NCBI RefSeq assembly: GCF_004341625.1
Contig: NZ_SLZG01000010.1
Span: 124,001 to 188,000, forward strand
Source: Rhizobium sp. BK376
GTDB taxonomy: Bacteria; Pseudomonadota; Alphaproteobacteria; Rhizobiales; Rhizobiaceae
Reading direction: 5' to 3'
DNA: 64,000 bases
Shown: in pieces, positions 42,885 through 50,479 of the stretch
Numbering within the stretch: position 1 is the first letter of the stretch
How the letters are laid out: every line of letters starts with the position of its first letter
The notes under the pieces: generated by a model
Database searches by the model: none
What the model saw: only the letters and a program-made list of their open reading frames with translations
What the model was told of the DNA's origin: nothing
Translations under genes and position numbers: made by a program

Positions 42885-44240
42885 TTACGCGGGCATCACT
42901 ATCAGGCTGCTGCGATCATGGCCAACGACAAGTTCGATCGTCTGGCCCGCGACAACCTCAACCGGCTTGGGGAAGGTGTGCAGCACCTGGAGCCAGCCGC
43001 CGTCATGGTAATCGTCCGGATGGTTGCTGAAGGTGATATCGTCGATGAGGTCGATATGCATCCACTGCACGATACCGGTCGCCCGACCCGAAACGCTGAC
43101 AGGCAGCCTTATCTTCCTGCTCGCCGCCGCATGTTTCGGCTGCGTAAGGTCGATGCTGACCAATTCGAAATCGTCCGATAGGCGCGTCCAGCCTGTCATG
43201 GTCCCGTGAAGGGGCAGGCGGTTCGGTGCCAAGGCATTGAAGCGGGAGACATCAAAGCCGGAGGCCGTCTGGACATGGGCATATTCGGCAAGGGTGTCGC
43301 TCGCGACAAGGCACCCGAGCGCCGTCGCCGCGCGCGGGATGATGATCGCATCGTCGCTGAGAAGCCTTGAATGCGCATCTTCGAACGTCGCTATGACATG
43401 CTCGGCCAGCAGGTCGCTTGAAAGAATCTCCGAGATCAGAATATCGGCGCGTCTCTCCATGTCCTTGCCGATCACCAGATCCTGCGATGTTTTCGCAGCG
43501 ACACTGATCCTGTCCTCGAACCCGTTATCGGCAATGATCTCGGCAGCTGTCTTCGCAATGACGGGGACGGCTTCGCAGGTAGCGATATTCCTGGCACCAG
43601 CTCGGGCCGCCATCATCGAGAGCAGGCCGCTTCCCGAGCCGATATCCAGGATCTGAGCTTCAGCACCGCGCATTTCGATGGCGCGCTTGATCGCGGCCTC
43701 GAAGGCATCGTTTCTCGGCTGATCGTTCATCATCGCAATATGCCAGAAGGGCACGATCGCCGAAGACAGACGCCGGATCTGGTGCCGGACGTCGATATTG
43801 TCCGGCTGCAGTCGCAGAACCTGATGAAACATCTCCAATGCCTCATCCCGGCGACCGGCATCCGACATGGTCACAGCGAGATTGTTGAGAATCAGCGGAT
43901 TGCCGGGCGATACCGAGAGCGCCAGCTTGTAGCAGGCAATGGCATCGGCCAATTGGCCGCGCTTGTGCAGAATGCCGCCCTTTTCGAGAAGGCCGACCAG
44001 ATGGCCGGGCTTCAGGGTCAGCAAACTATCCCAATAGTAGAGTGCGAGCTCGTAATCGCCGCGCTTCGCGACGATGCCGGCCAAGAGCGGCAGGATATCC
44101 TCGGTGCGGTAGTCCCGGTTCAAGACCTGCACATAGTGCTTTTCCGCCGTCGGAAGATCCCCCGAAACGTGGGAACTCATAGCCTCATTCAAGGATTTGC
44201 GCGCAGCGAGGCTGTCGTCATTGTTTTCGATCGTCGACAT
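42885..44240 (-). CDS. TPR protein with a PRMT7/9-like methyltransferase domain
   Basis: A 451-aa cytosolic protein in two parts. Residues about 10-165 are tetratricopeptide repeats (YYWDSLLTLKPGHLVGLLEK, ACYKLALSVSPGNPLILNNL, FHQVLRLQPDNIDV). The rest resembles eukaryotic protein arginine methyltransferases 7 and 9: HIAMMNDQPRNDAFEAAI, motif I ILDIGSGSGLLSMMAARAG, ACEAVPVIA-like CEAVPVIAKTA, and a double-E loop SEILSSDLLAEHV. The usual THW/DHW loop seems to be GGW (HDGGWLQVL). ATG 44240 follows GGGAG; two upstream ATGs lack support. It lies alone after the sugar-isomerase gene. Arginine methylation is inferred only; another methyl acceptor is possible. Confidence 0.72.
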   Translation of the reverse strand: MSTIENNDDSLAARKSLNEAMSSHVSGDLPTAEKHYVQVLNRDYRTEDILPLLAGIVAKRGDYELALYYWDSLLTLKPGHLVGLLEKGGILHKRGQLADAIACYKLALSVSPGNPLILNNLAVTMSDAGRRDEALEMFHQVLRLQPDNIDVRHQIRRLSSAIVPFWHIAMMNDQPRNDAFEAAIKRAIEMRGAEAQILDIGSGSGLLSMMAARAGARNIATCEAVPVIAKTAAEIIADNGFEDRISVAAKTSQDLVIGKDMERRADILISEILSSDLLAEHVIATFEDAHSRLLSDDAIIIPRAATALGCLVASDTLAEYAHVQTASGFDVSRFNALAPNRLPLHGTMTGWTRLSDDFELVSIDLTQPKHAAASRKIRLPVSVSGRATGIVQWMHIDLIDDITFSNHPDDYHDGGWLQVLHTFPKPVEVVAGQTIELVVGHDRSSLIVMPA

Positions 44241-44446
44241 TACGTCTCCCATGGTCGTTTCAGTGCACACGGCAATGGAGGTAACAACCGTGCCCCTCCC
44301 GAGGCTTGCGCCTTGTTCGGTGGCCGACTGATTTTCCGCCTACGATCTACATTGGAAATCCACCCCGTATGCCCCCTACGGCGCGGCGCAGCCGAACGTT
44401 ACAAGGGCCAGAAAAATTTCAGCAAGGGTGCCAAATCACGCTTTGC

Positions 44447-45268
44447 TCAGCAGACGGTGCGAAACCGTTCGATGCATGTGGAAAGCACCTCATGGCCGGG
44501 CCTCTTCCACCAGTTCTGAGCCGAGAATATCTCGACCTCCTGAGCGCCGAAATATCCAGCCTTTTCAATGGCCTTGCGGATACGCTTCAGGTCGATGACA
44601 CCGTCGCCCATCATGCCGCGGTCAAGCAGCAGGTCCCGGGTCGGCACGAGCCAGTCGCAGATATGGTGAGCCAGAATTCTATTCGACGTCCCTGCCCGCG
44701 CGATCTGATCTTCAAGCTCCGGATCCCACCACACGTGGTAGACATCGATCGCAACGCCAATGCCGTCGCCCAGGAGATCGCAGATGTCGAGGGCCTGCTC
44801 CAGCGTGTTCACGCAAGCCCGGTCGGCCGCATACATCGGATGCAACGGCTCGATCGCCAAGGGAATTCCGGCAGCCCGCGCATGCGGCAGGATTGCCTCG
44901 ATGCCCTCGGCGACCATCTCACGAGCGCGGTGGATATCGCGCGAACCGGGGGGAAGCCCGCCGACGACGAGGACGAGACAGTCGGCGTTCAGTGCCGCGG
45001 CCTCATCGATTGCCCGCTTGTTATCATCGATGGCTGCCGCCCGTCCATCCGCGTCGGCGGGAAACATGCCTCCGCGGCAGAGGCCGGTCACACGGAGCCT
45101 GTTGTCCGCGACGATGCGCGCGGCTTCATCGAGACCGATCGCATGAACCTGGTCACGCCAGGGCGCAATTGCCGTGATGCCCTGTTTCAAGCAGGCCTCG
45201 ACAGCCTCGCGCATGTTGTATTGTTCTCGCACGGTGGCGAGATTGATGGAAAGGCCTTCGACAGCCAT
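44447..45268 (-). CDS. Sugar phosphate isomerase/epimerase (AP endonuclease 2-like TIM barrel)
   Basis: A 273-aa TIM-barrel protein of the xylose-isomerase-like/IolE family. Metal-site acidic and His residues are seen in IPLAIEPLHPMY, GVAIDVYHVWWDP, ILAHHICDW and AQEVEIFSAQNWW. GGAGG lies about 9 bases before the ATG at 45268. It is the third gene of an operon with a Gfo/Idh/MocA oxidoreductase and a DUF993 protein, a set that together often breaks down inositol-like or keto sugars. Substrate unknown. Confidence 0.83.
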   Translation of the reverse strand: MAVEGLSINLATVREQYNMREAVEACLKQGITAIAPWRDQVHAIGLDEAARIVADNRLRVTGLCRGGMFPADADGRAAAIDDNKRAIDEAAALNADCLVLVVGGLPPGSRDIHRAREMVAEGIEAILPHARAAGIPLAIEPLHPMYAADRACVNTLEQALDICDLLGDGIGVAIDVYHVWWDPELEDQIARAGTSNRILAHHICDWLVPTRDLLLDRGMMGDGVIDLKRIRKAIEKAGYFGAQEVEIFSAQNWWKRPGHEVLSTCIERFRTVC

Positions 45269-45319
45269 TCTGCTTGTCCTCCCACCCAACCGCCGGCCCT
45301 CTCTGCCGGAAGCAGGTAC

Positions 45320-46492
45320 TTAAATTCCAGCAGTCGCGAGTATCGTCTTCATCCGTGTTGCCGCCATATCAGGATCACGTAGGACGCGAGCCTTGTCGGC
45401 AAGGCGAAAGAGTTCCGAAAGATGCAGGATGGAGCGCGTGCTTTGCTGGCCGCCGAGCATATGAAAATGGTTCTGGAAGCCGTTCAGATAGGCGAGGAAC
45501 ACCACGCCGGTCTTGTAGAAACGCGTCGGCGCCTTGAAGAGATGCCTTGAGAGCGGGACGGTCGGCGCCAGGGCCGCATGAAACGAATCCATGTCGCCCT
45601 TGGCCAGTTTCTGCAATGCAACGCTGGCCGCCGGAGCGATCGCATCGAAAATGCCGAGAAGAGCGTGCGAATAGCCCTGCTCGTCGCCGGCGATCAGTTC
45701 GGCGTAGTTGAAATCGTCGCCGGTATACATCTTCACGCGCGGATCGAGACGTCGGCGCATCAGGATCTCCTTTTCCGCCGACAGCAGCGATATCTTCACG
45801 CCATCCACTTTGGCGGCATTGGCGTTGATGATGCCGACCGCCGTATCCATGGCCGCAAGATCGTCCTTGGAGCCCCAGTAGCCGCTGAGCGCCGGATCGA
45901 ACATGTCGCCGAGCCAATGAATGATGACGGGCTCGCGCACCTGGGAGAGTATCCGGTCATAGACGCGGACATAGTCATCCGGTCCCTTGGCGGCAGCCGC
46001 CAGGGCGCGGCTTGCCATCAGGATGATCCGGCCGCCCTGCCCTTCGACAAAGGCGAATTGTTCCTCGTAGGCCCTGATGACGTCATCCACGCTGACGTCA
46101 GGACCGGATGCAAGGTGATCCGTACCCGCACCATAGGCAATCAAAGCGTCGGAACGGCCGCGTGCCGCCGACTGGGCATGGGTGATCAGCTCCTTTGCGC
46201 CGGCCCAATCGAGCCCCATCCCGCGTTGCGCCGTGTCCATGGCCTCGGCGACGCCGAGACCGAGGTCCCAGAGATATTCGCGAAACGCGATCGTGCGCTC
46301 CCAGTCGATGTTGTGATCAAGCCAGGGATCGTTGTCGGCCAGCGGGTCGACGACGACGTGTGCCGCGGCGAAGGCAACACGGTTGAAGCCGCGACCACCT
46401 CTCGTCCCCTCTTCGGGAATGAGCGGGGCGTTGGCGACCACATATTCTGCCAGCTTTCCGCCGGCCACAGGGAGATTGAGCGTCAGTGCCAT
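45320..46492 (-). CDS. DUF993 dihydrodipicolinate synthase-like aldolase
   Basis: A 390-aa protein of the DUF993 family, a TIM barrel distantly like dihydrodipicolinate synthase/N-acetylneuraminate lyase. It opens MALTLNLPVAGGKLAEYVV and carries AYGAGTDHL, PVIIHWLGDMFDPALSGYWG and VDGVKISLLSAEKE, where the Lys in GVKIS fits the Schiff-base Lys of the aldolase superfamily. Class-I aldol cleavage is therefore likely. It lies 5 bases after the oxidoreductase stop in the same operon. Substrate unknown. Confidence 0.8.
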   Translation of the reverse strand: MALTLNLPVAGGKLAEYVVANAPLIPEEGTRGGRGFNRVAFAAAHVVVDPLADNDPWLDHNIDWERTIAFREYLWDLGLGVAEAMDTAQRGMGLDWAGAKELITHAQSAARGRSDALIAYGAGTDHLASGPDVSVDDVIRAYEEQFAFVEGQGGRIILMASRALAAAAKGPDDYVRVYDRILSQVREPVIIHWLGDMFDPALSGYWGSKDDLAAMDTAVGIINANAAKVDGVKISLLSAEKEILMRRRLDPRVKMYTGDDFNYAELIAGDEQGYSHALLGIFDAIAPAASVALQKLAKGDMDSFHAALAPTVPLSRHLFKAPTRFYKTGVVFLAYLNGFQNHFHMLGGQQSTRSILHLSELFRLADKARVLRDPDMAATRMKTILATAGI

Positions 46493-46497
46493 CGTCT

Positions 46498-47670
46498 CTA
46501 CGCCACCTTGCGCTCGGCATCGGAAAGGGAGGGCACGTCTACCCAGCGCCGCTCCTTCCAGCTCTTATGGGCAAGCTCGGCGAGCTGAACGCCCTTCGCA
46601 CCTTCGCGCAGGGTGAATTTCCACGGCGCGTCCTCGACGACATAGCGCAGATAATCCTCCCATTGCGCCTTGAAGCCGTTATCGAAGGTCTGGGTTTCAG
46701 GCACTTCGTCCCAGGTATTGTAAAAGTCGATCGTCTGCGGCTGATCGGGGTTCCAGACAGGCTTCGGCGTATTGACGCGGTGCTGGGTCCAGCATTTCGT
46801 CAGGCCGGCAACGGCGGAACCATGCGTCCCATCCACCTGAAACGTCACCAGATCGTCGCGGCGTACGCGCACGGCCCAGGACGAATTGATATGGGCGACG
46901 ATCCCGCCCTCAAGCTCGAAGGTGGAATAGGCGGCATCGTCGGCATCGGCGACATAGGTCTTGCCGCTCTCGTCGATACGGCTGGGAATATGCGTGACGC
47001 CATAGCAGCTGACGGCCTTGACCTCGCCGAAGAGATTGTCGAGCACATAGCGCCAATGCGGCAGCATATCGAGGATCATGCCGCCGCCGTCTGCTTTCCG
47101 GTAATTCCACGACGGCCGCTGCGCCTTGACGCCCCAGTCGCCCTCGAACACCCAATAGCCGAACTCACCGCGAACGGAGAGGATCTTGCCGAAGAAGCCG
47201 CTGTCGCGGAGGAGCGCGATCTTGCGCAGGCCGGGGAGGTAGAGCTTGTCCTGGACGACGCCATTCTTGACGCCGCGACGTTCCGCGAGGCTTGCGATGG
47301 ATAGCGCCTCTTCCAGGGTCTCGGAGATCGGCTTTTCGCAATAGACGTGCTTTCCGGCCTCGATCGCCTTGGTCAGAAGGCCGATGCGCATCTGGGTCGA
47401 GCCGGCATCGAAGAAAATCGTGTCGTTGGGATTGGCAAGGGCGGCATCGAGATCGGTCGTCGTGCGGGTAACGCCGTGCTTACGGGCAATCTCCCCGATC
47501 TTGTCGGCATTGCGCCCGACGAGGATCGGATCGGGCATCAGCCGGTCACCGTTCGACAGCAGCAGGCCGCCCTGATCGCGGATTGCCAGAATGGAGCGAA
47601 CCAGATGCTGGTTGTATCCCATGCGCCCGGTGATGCCGTGCATGATGATGCCGAGCGATTTTGCCACCAT
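46498..47670 (-). CDS. Gfo/Idh/MocA-family oxidoreductase
   Basis: A 390-aa NAD(P)-dependent dehydrogenase. The Rossmann part opens KSLGIIMHGITGRMGYNQHL, and the usual EKP loop is YCEKPISETLEEAL. The C-terminal domain acts on sugars or related compounds. GGGAGG lies before the ATG at 47670. It begins the operon with the DUF993 and isomerase genes; the dyad AGTTACATAACT (47699-47710) is 29 bases upstream. Oxidation of a ring or sugar hydroxyl, then isomerisation and aldol cleavage, is the simplest reading of the three. Confidence 0.83.
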   Translation of the reverse strand: MVAKSLGIIMHGITGRMGYNQHLVRSILAIRDQGGLLLSNGDRLMPDPILVGRNADKIGEIARKHGVTRTTTDLDAALANPNDTIFFDAGSTQMRIGLLTKAIEAGKHVYCEKPISETLEEALSIASLAERRGVKNGVVQDKLYLPGLRKIALLRDSGFFGKILSVRGEFGYWVFEGDWGVKAQRPSWNYRKADGGGMILDMLPHWRYVLDNLFGEVKAVSCYGVTHIPSRIDESGKTYVADADDAAYSTFELEGGIVAHINSSWAVRVRRDDLVTFQVDGTHGSAVAGLTKCWTQHRVNTPKPVWNPDQPQTIDFYNTWDEVPETQTFDNGFKAQWEDYLRYVVEDAPWKFTLREGAKGVQLAELAHKSWKERRWVDVPSLSDAERKVA

Positions 47671-47698
47671 GATTATTCCTCCCAATAAATAACCAGAT

Positions 47699-47710
47699 AG
47701 TTACATAACT
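47699..47710. promoter_or_regulatory. Candidate TetR operator upstream of the oxidoreductase operon
   Basis: AGTTA-CA-TAACT is a perfect 12-base dyad. The half-site AGTTAC recurs in the palindromes upstream of the TetR gene at 48608-48634, so both may bind the same protein. Just to the right, TGAC-ATGC-GTCA is a second short dyad. Confidence 0.45.
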
Positions 47711-47797
47711 GACATGCGTCATGAACCCTGTCAACCAGCTTCATCAATCGAAGGGAGGCTTGCCGGGATAGTCGATCGGGTGGAGGGCGACAGCCGA

Positions 47798-48505
47798 TCA
47801 AGGCCGGAGATAGGCGAAGATGACCTCGACGATATGCTCGCCCCAGGCTTCGATCTCGGCCTTGTCGGACAGGTTTCGACGAAAAATTGTCGAGAGAGTC
47901 CAGCGGTTTGTCAGAAAGAACGAGCCGAGCGCGGCGATCGTCATATAGATCTTGACCGGATCGCAGCCGGGCCGGAAATCACCGCCGGCTTCCCCACGAT
48001 CGAGCAGCCCGGATATCTCGGCGACCAACGGCGAATGCAGCTCGAAAATTCGCGCGGAGCGCTTCAGGAATTTTGCCTTGTGCAGGTTTTCCGTGCTGAG
48101 TATGCCGAGGAATTCCGGATGGGCAAGGAAATATTGCCATGTGAAAACAACCAGTTCGCGCATGCCGTCGCGTGGTGCGCGGTGGGAGAGGTCGAGCCTC
48201 GCCTCGGCCGAGCGGATGGCGATGTAGCTACCCTCGAGCACTGCGACATAGAGCGCATCCTTCCCACCAAAATAATGGTAGAGCATCCGCTTGTTGATGT
48301 TGGCCCGGGCGGCAATCGCATCGACACGGGCGCCGCCATAGCCGCGTTCCGCGAACTCCTTCGTTGCAGCAGCCAGGATGGCCGTGCTGGTGCGCTCCGC
48401 GTCCCGCAACCGCGGCTTCAGCGCCGACACTTCGCCCACAACCGTCTCCGCTGAGACAGGTTTTGTGGTCTTGCGTCGGGCTCCGGCGGTCTTGGCTTCG
48501 CTCAT
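47798..48505 (-). CDS. TetR-family regulator between two catabolic operons
   Basis: A 235-aa regulator with a long basic N-terminal extension (ARRKTTKPVSAE) before the helix-turn-helix (about residues 45-90): AATKEFAERGYGGARVDAIA, then NINKRMLYHYFGGKDALYVAV. The C-terminal domain resembles TetR proteins that control aromatic or pyrimidine breakdown. ATG 48505 has GAGG 6 bases before it; three other Met codons lie close upstream. It lies between the sugar-type operon and the long amidohydrolase operon and may control either or both. Confidence 0.85.
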   Translation of the reverse strand: MSEAKTAGARRKTTKPVSAETVVGEVSALKPRLRDAERTSTAILAAATKEFAERGYGGARVDAIAARANINKRMLYHYFGGKDALYVAVLEGSYIAIRSAEARLDLSHRAPRDGMRELVVFTWQYFLAHPEFLGILSTENLHKAKFLKRSARIFELHSPLVAEISGLLDRGEAGGDFRPGCDPVKIYMTIAALGSFFLTNRWTLSTIFRRNLSDKAEIEAWGEHIVEVIFAYLRP

Positions 48506-48852
48506 CATCATCCTCGGCTGCAATATTGGAGACCAAATGATCTCTTGTCTATCACAACTACCCGATCCGCAACCTGCTTGACAGTCCCCATGATGTCCCG
48601 CATCGGGGTAACTGGCCAGTTACGAAACGTAACTCATCCGAACGAATTACAAATGCAACCGGCGTGCGAACCGTGCGAGGTTGTTGGGCAGCGGACTGAT
48701 GATGGGATGGATTTGACCGGCAAAGCCGCCATGGCATCGCCAGCGTGGCGATCTGTCATCGAGCAATCGTCTAGGACCTCAAGCTGGTCATCACTTCTCG
48801 GATCCGCAGCGACGCCCAACAGCGCCGCGGATCCGATGATAGCCTATCGAAA
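48506..48852. promoter_or_regulatory. Gap with overlapping palindromes, promoter side of the TetR gene
   Basis: 347 bases between the TetR gene and the last gene of the amidohydrolase operon. At 48608-48623 there is a perfect 16-base palindrome, GTAACTGGCCAGTTAC, sharing its right arm with AGTTAC-GAAAC-GTAACT (48618-48634). The AGTTAC half-site is the same as at 47699. This fits autoregulation by the TetR protein. The rest (48640-48850) shows no gene. Confidence 0.55.
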
Positions 48853-49638
48853 TCAGATACTTGCGATCAACCCGCCGTCGATCCTGAGAACGCTGCCTGT
48901 CACATAGGATGCCTTGGTGCTTGCCAGGAAGGTGACGACGTCGCCATATTCCTGCGGGTCGCCGTAGCGGCCGACCGGGATCGACGCGGTGCTCTGTGCC
49001 GAGACATCTTCGACGGTACGGCCTTCGCGCTTCGCCTTCTGCTCGTCGAGGAAGGTGATGCGCCCGGTGGCGATACGGCCGGGCAGCACGATGTTCGCCG
49101 TAATGCCGTCACGGCCGACTTCCTGGGCCAGGGTCTTTGACCAGCCGAGCAGCGAGGTGCGTAGCGTGTTCGACATGCCGAGATTGGGGATCGGCGCGAT
49201 GACGCCGGACGATGTGGAGGTGATGATACGGCCCCATTTCGCGGCTTTCATGCCGGGAAGGACATGGTCCGTAATCGCGATGACCGGCAACACCATCGAG
49301 TTGAAGAAACGCTGCCAGGTTTCCGCGTCCTGGCCGGCAACAGGGGTCGGCGGCGGACCGCCGGTATTGTTGACGAGCACGTTGACCGCGCCGAACGCAT
49401 CCTCGACCGCCTTCAGCCGCGCGCCGATGACGGAGAGATCGGCGATATCCCATTCCAGCGTCATCGCCGTTCCGCCGGCGGCCTTGATGGCATCCGTCGT
49501 TGCCTGTGCCGCATCGCGGTTGATATCCGCGACCGCCACCTTGGCGCCCTCGCCTGCCAATGTGCGCGCTATCGCGCCGCCGAGGCCGCCGCCGGCGCCG
49601 AAGACCAGCGCCGTCTTGCCGTTCAGTCCAAGATCCAT
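48853..49638 (-). CDS. Atypical short-chain dehydrogenase lacking YxxxK
   Basis: A 261-aa SDR with a normal cofactor site (VFGAGGGLGGAIA, NNTGGPPPTP) and the terminal YVTGSVLRIDGG block. The expected catalytic Tyr-x-x-x-Lys is not found: the segment after ITSTSSGVIAPIPN reads LGMSNTLRTSL, with Met and Leu/Arg where Tyr and Lys should be. Some SDR subgroups have this LSNxxR pattern and are still enzymes, so loss of function should not be assumed. AGGA precedes ATG 49638. Last gene of the long operon, 57 bases after the previous SDR. Confidence 0.82.
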   Translation of the reverse strand: MDLGLNGKTALVFGAGGGLGGAIARTLAGEGAKVAVADINRDAAQATTDAIKAAGGTAMTLEWDIADLSVIGARLKAVEDAFGAVNVLVNNTGGPPPTPVAGQDAETWQRFFNSMVLPVIAITDHVLPGMKAAKWGRIITSTSSGVIAPIPNLGMSNTLRTSLLGWSKTLAQEVGRDGITANIVLPGRIATGRITFLDEQKAKREGRTVEDVSAQSTASIPVGRYGDPQEYGDVVTFLASTKASYVTGSVLRIDGGLIASI

Positions 49639-49695
49639 GATCGTGTTTCCTTTCATTGCCCGGCAGATGGCCGGTTTTCGTTGTTTCCGTACCGC

Positions 49696-50469
49696 TCAGC
49701 CGGCCATCCATCCGCCGTCGACCATCAGGTTGATGCCGGTGACGTAGCTCGCCATGTCGCTTCCCAGGAAAAGTGCGGCACCGGCGACATCGTCGGGCGC
49801 TCCGAGGCGCGGCCAGGGCGTGCGCCGGCGCGAATAGTCGAGCGAATCCGGATCGTTGGCGACGCCCGGCTTTCCCGTGATGATCTTGCCCGGCGCGATC
49901 GCGTTGCAGACGACGAGATCGTCCGCGTGATCGACCGCAATCTGGCGGGTCATCTGGACAATGCCGCCCTTGCTGACGCCATAGGGAAAATCCCCGGGGC
50001 AGGCGACCATGCCATGCTGCGAGGAAATATTGATGATCCGTCCACGCACATCGTTGACCGGTTCCTGCGTCAGGAACTGCTGCATCGCCCGCTTGCAGCA
50101 ATAGAAGAAGCCGGTGAGATTGACACCGATGACCCGCGCCCATTGCTCCGGCGTCGTTTCGAGCAGATTGGTCGAGGTGTAGATGGCAGCGTTGTTGACC
50201 ATAACGTCGAGCCGTCCAAAATGCTTGACGGTCTCGCTGACCAGCGCATCCACAGCATCCCAATCGGAAATATCGGTCGTGACAAAAAGAGCCTTGCCGC
50301 CGCCGGCACGGATCCGCTCGAGCGTGCTCTCACCGCCCTCGAGCGGCGTTTCGATCGTGTCGGCGATGACCACCGACGCTCCTTCGCCGGCATAGCGCAA
50401 GGCGATGGCGCGGCCGAGACCGGAGCTTGCGCCGGTGACGATGGCAATTTTGTTCTGCAGAATAGGCAT
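49696..50469 (-). CDS. Classical short-chain dehydrogenase/reductase (FabG/glucose-dehydrogenase-like)
   Basis: A 257-aa NAD(P)-dependent oxidoreductase with all SDR motifs: TGASSGLGRAIA, NNAA, INISSQHG, and the catalytic YGVSK. The C-terminus VTGINLMVDGGW is typical. GAGGAA precedes the ATG. It follows the atypical amidohydrolase by 10 bases in the long operon. Oxidation of a hydroxy intermediate is a reasonable role; substrate unknown. Confidence 0.87.
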   Translation of the reverse strand: MPILQNKIAIVTGASSGLGRAIALRYAGEGASVVIADTIETPLEGGESTLERIRAGGGKALFVTTDISDWDAVDALVSETVKHFGRLDVMVNNAAIYTSTNLLETTPEQWARVIGVNLTGFFYCCKRAMQQFLTQEPVNDVRGRIINISSQHGMVACPGDFPYGVSKGGIVQMTRQIAVDHADDLVVCNAIAPGKIITGKPGVANDPDSLDYSRRRTPWPRLGAPDDVAGAALFLGSDMASYVTGINLMVDGGWMAG

Positions 50470-50479
50470 GATGTTTTCC

